Under the pieces are notes generated by a model. The model saw only the letters and a list, made by a program, of their open reading frames with translations. It was not told where the DNA came from and searched no databases. Source: Aneurinibacillus aneurinilyticus ATCC 12856 (GTDB taxonomy: Bacteria > Bacillota > Bacilli > Aneurinibacillales > Aneurinibacillaceae). From it: DNA of 64,000 nucleotides. The DNA lies in the NCBI RefSeq assembly GCF_000466385.1, contig NZ_KE952747.1:1031-65030 (forward strand), written 5' to 3'. Each line of letters opens with the position of its first letter. Position 1 is the stretch's first letter. The position numbers and the translations under genes are program-made. Shown here piece after piece: positions 63,658 to 64,000 of the stretch.

Positions 63658-64000
63658 TCATTCCAATACAAACCTTTGAGGTTCGTTTAATAAAATATTC
63701 ATATCCTCCAGATTGTCCCAAACAAATGCTTTCACCTCAAAATCACCCGTCATCGGAACAAAAATGGATTGGTTCAATGTTTCTTCTTCCTTTTCCGGCA
63801 CTGTTTGTGTAACAAACTTGTAATCTTCCAGCTTTTTCGTCTTGGCATTATATATCCCGATAAGCAATGTAACTTGCTGGGGCTTTGCTTGCCTGTTTGT
63901 TATCTTTACTTTTACCGGCTGTTCCTCTCCTCTTTTCAACGGTCCGTCTATTATTGGACTCACCTCAACACTTTTATCGCCGGGAATCGGGGGCATCTCG
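63658..64000 (-). CDS. C-terminal end of another large surface protein (runs off the window)
   Basis: At least 114 residues are visible, open at the window edge. They match the C-terminal beta domain of the giant protein at 57567: EQPVKVKITNRQAKPQQVTL compares with EQPVKINVHNKQSKEQDVTL, and both end with a KAFVWDN...MNILL segment. So a second large protein with the same C-terminal module lies upstream, probably also with an intrinsic-factor-like barrel. Confidence 0.8.
   Translation of the reverse strand, partial: EMPPIPGDKSVEVSPIIDGPLKRGEEQPVKVKITNRQAKPQQVTLLIGIYNAKTKKLEDYKFVTQTVPEKEEETLNQSIFVPMTGDFEVKAFVWDNLEDMNILLNEPQRFVLE

Noticed and set aside
1-64000. CRISPR arrays, IS elements, phage genes, tRNA or rRNA genes
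   Set aside because: No regular short repeats, transposase or integrase motifs, or RNA gene signatures were seen on either strand.

Overview
The window looks like chromosomal DNA of an endospore-former-type Firmicute of the order Bacillales, probably the Paenibacillaceae (Aneurinibacillus/Brevibacillus-like). This is inferred from strong Gram-positive Shine-Dalgarno sites, frequent GTG/TTG starts, S-layer homology (SLH) surface proteins, and housekeeping genes close to Bacillus types (UPF0316, GDYXXLXY/DUF2157 pair, ABC-F, topB, tkt). No tRNA, rRNA, CRISPR array, IS element or phage gene was seen.

Layout. 1-8.4 kb: small conserved or unknown genes, two hotdog/heme-oxygenase-like proteins, an aspartokinase and an RNase H-like protein. 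8.6-23.4 kb: a complete ethanolamine-utilisation (eut) microcompartment operon on the minus strand, read eutS-eutP-eutW-eutV-eutA-eutB2-eutC2-eutL-eutE-eutM-unknown-eutN-BMC-eutB1-eutC1-eutH. It starts at an extended -10 promoter, has stem-loop terminators in front of eutS, eutW and eutA, and ends at a terminator after eutH. It carries two different B12-dependent ammonia-lyases (eutBC); one of them lacks a key substrate aspartate. 23.4-41.4 kb: housekeeping and regulatory genes (DUF2157 pair, ABC-F, EAL protein, FAD oxidoreductase, SLH protein, topB, tkt, ilvA, iron alcohol dehydrogenase, PadR and TrmB regulators). 41.5-48.1 kb: a cobalamin-riboswitch-controlled methylmalonyl-CoA mutase operon (unknown small gene, mutA, mutB, meaB, and a frameshifted gene). 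48.1-51.3 kb: a thioesterase and metE, the latter behind a second cobalamin riboswitch. 51.4-64 kb: an ECF transporter (fused double ATPase, T and S components) in one line with giant secreted proteins that carry transcobalamin-like (DUF4430) domains, an intrinsic-factor-like alpha/alpha barrel and SLH anchors; the last gene runs off the window.

The common thread is vitamin B12. The window holds two B12 enzymes (ethanolamine ammonia-lyase, twice, and methylmalonyl-CoA mutase), a B12-independent methionine synthase repressed by B12, two cobalamin riboswitches and, I propose, a cell-surface B12 capture and import system built from bacterial counterparts of intrinsic factor and transcobalamin feeding an ECF transporter. 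That last system is the best candidate for something little described. Its assignment rests on domain logic and context, not on a direct substrate test.
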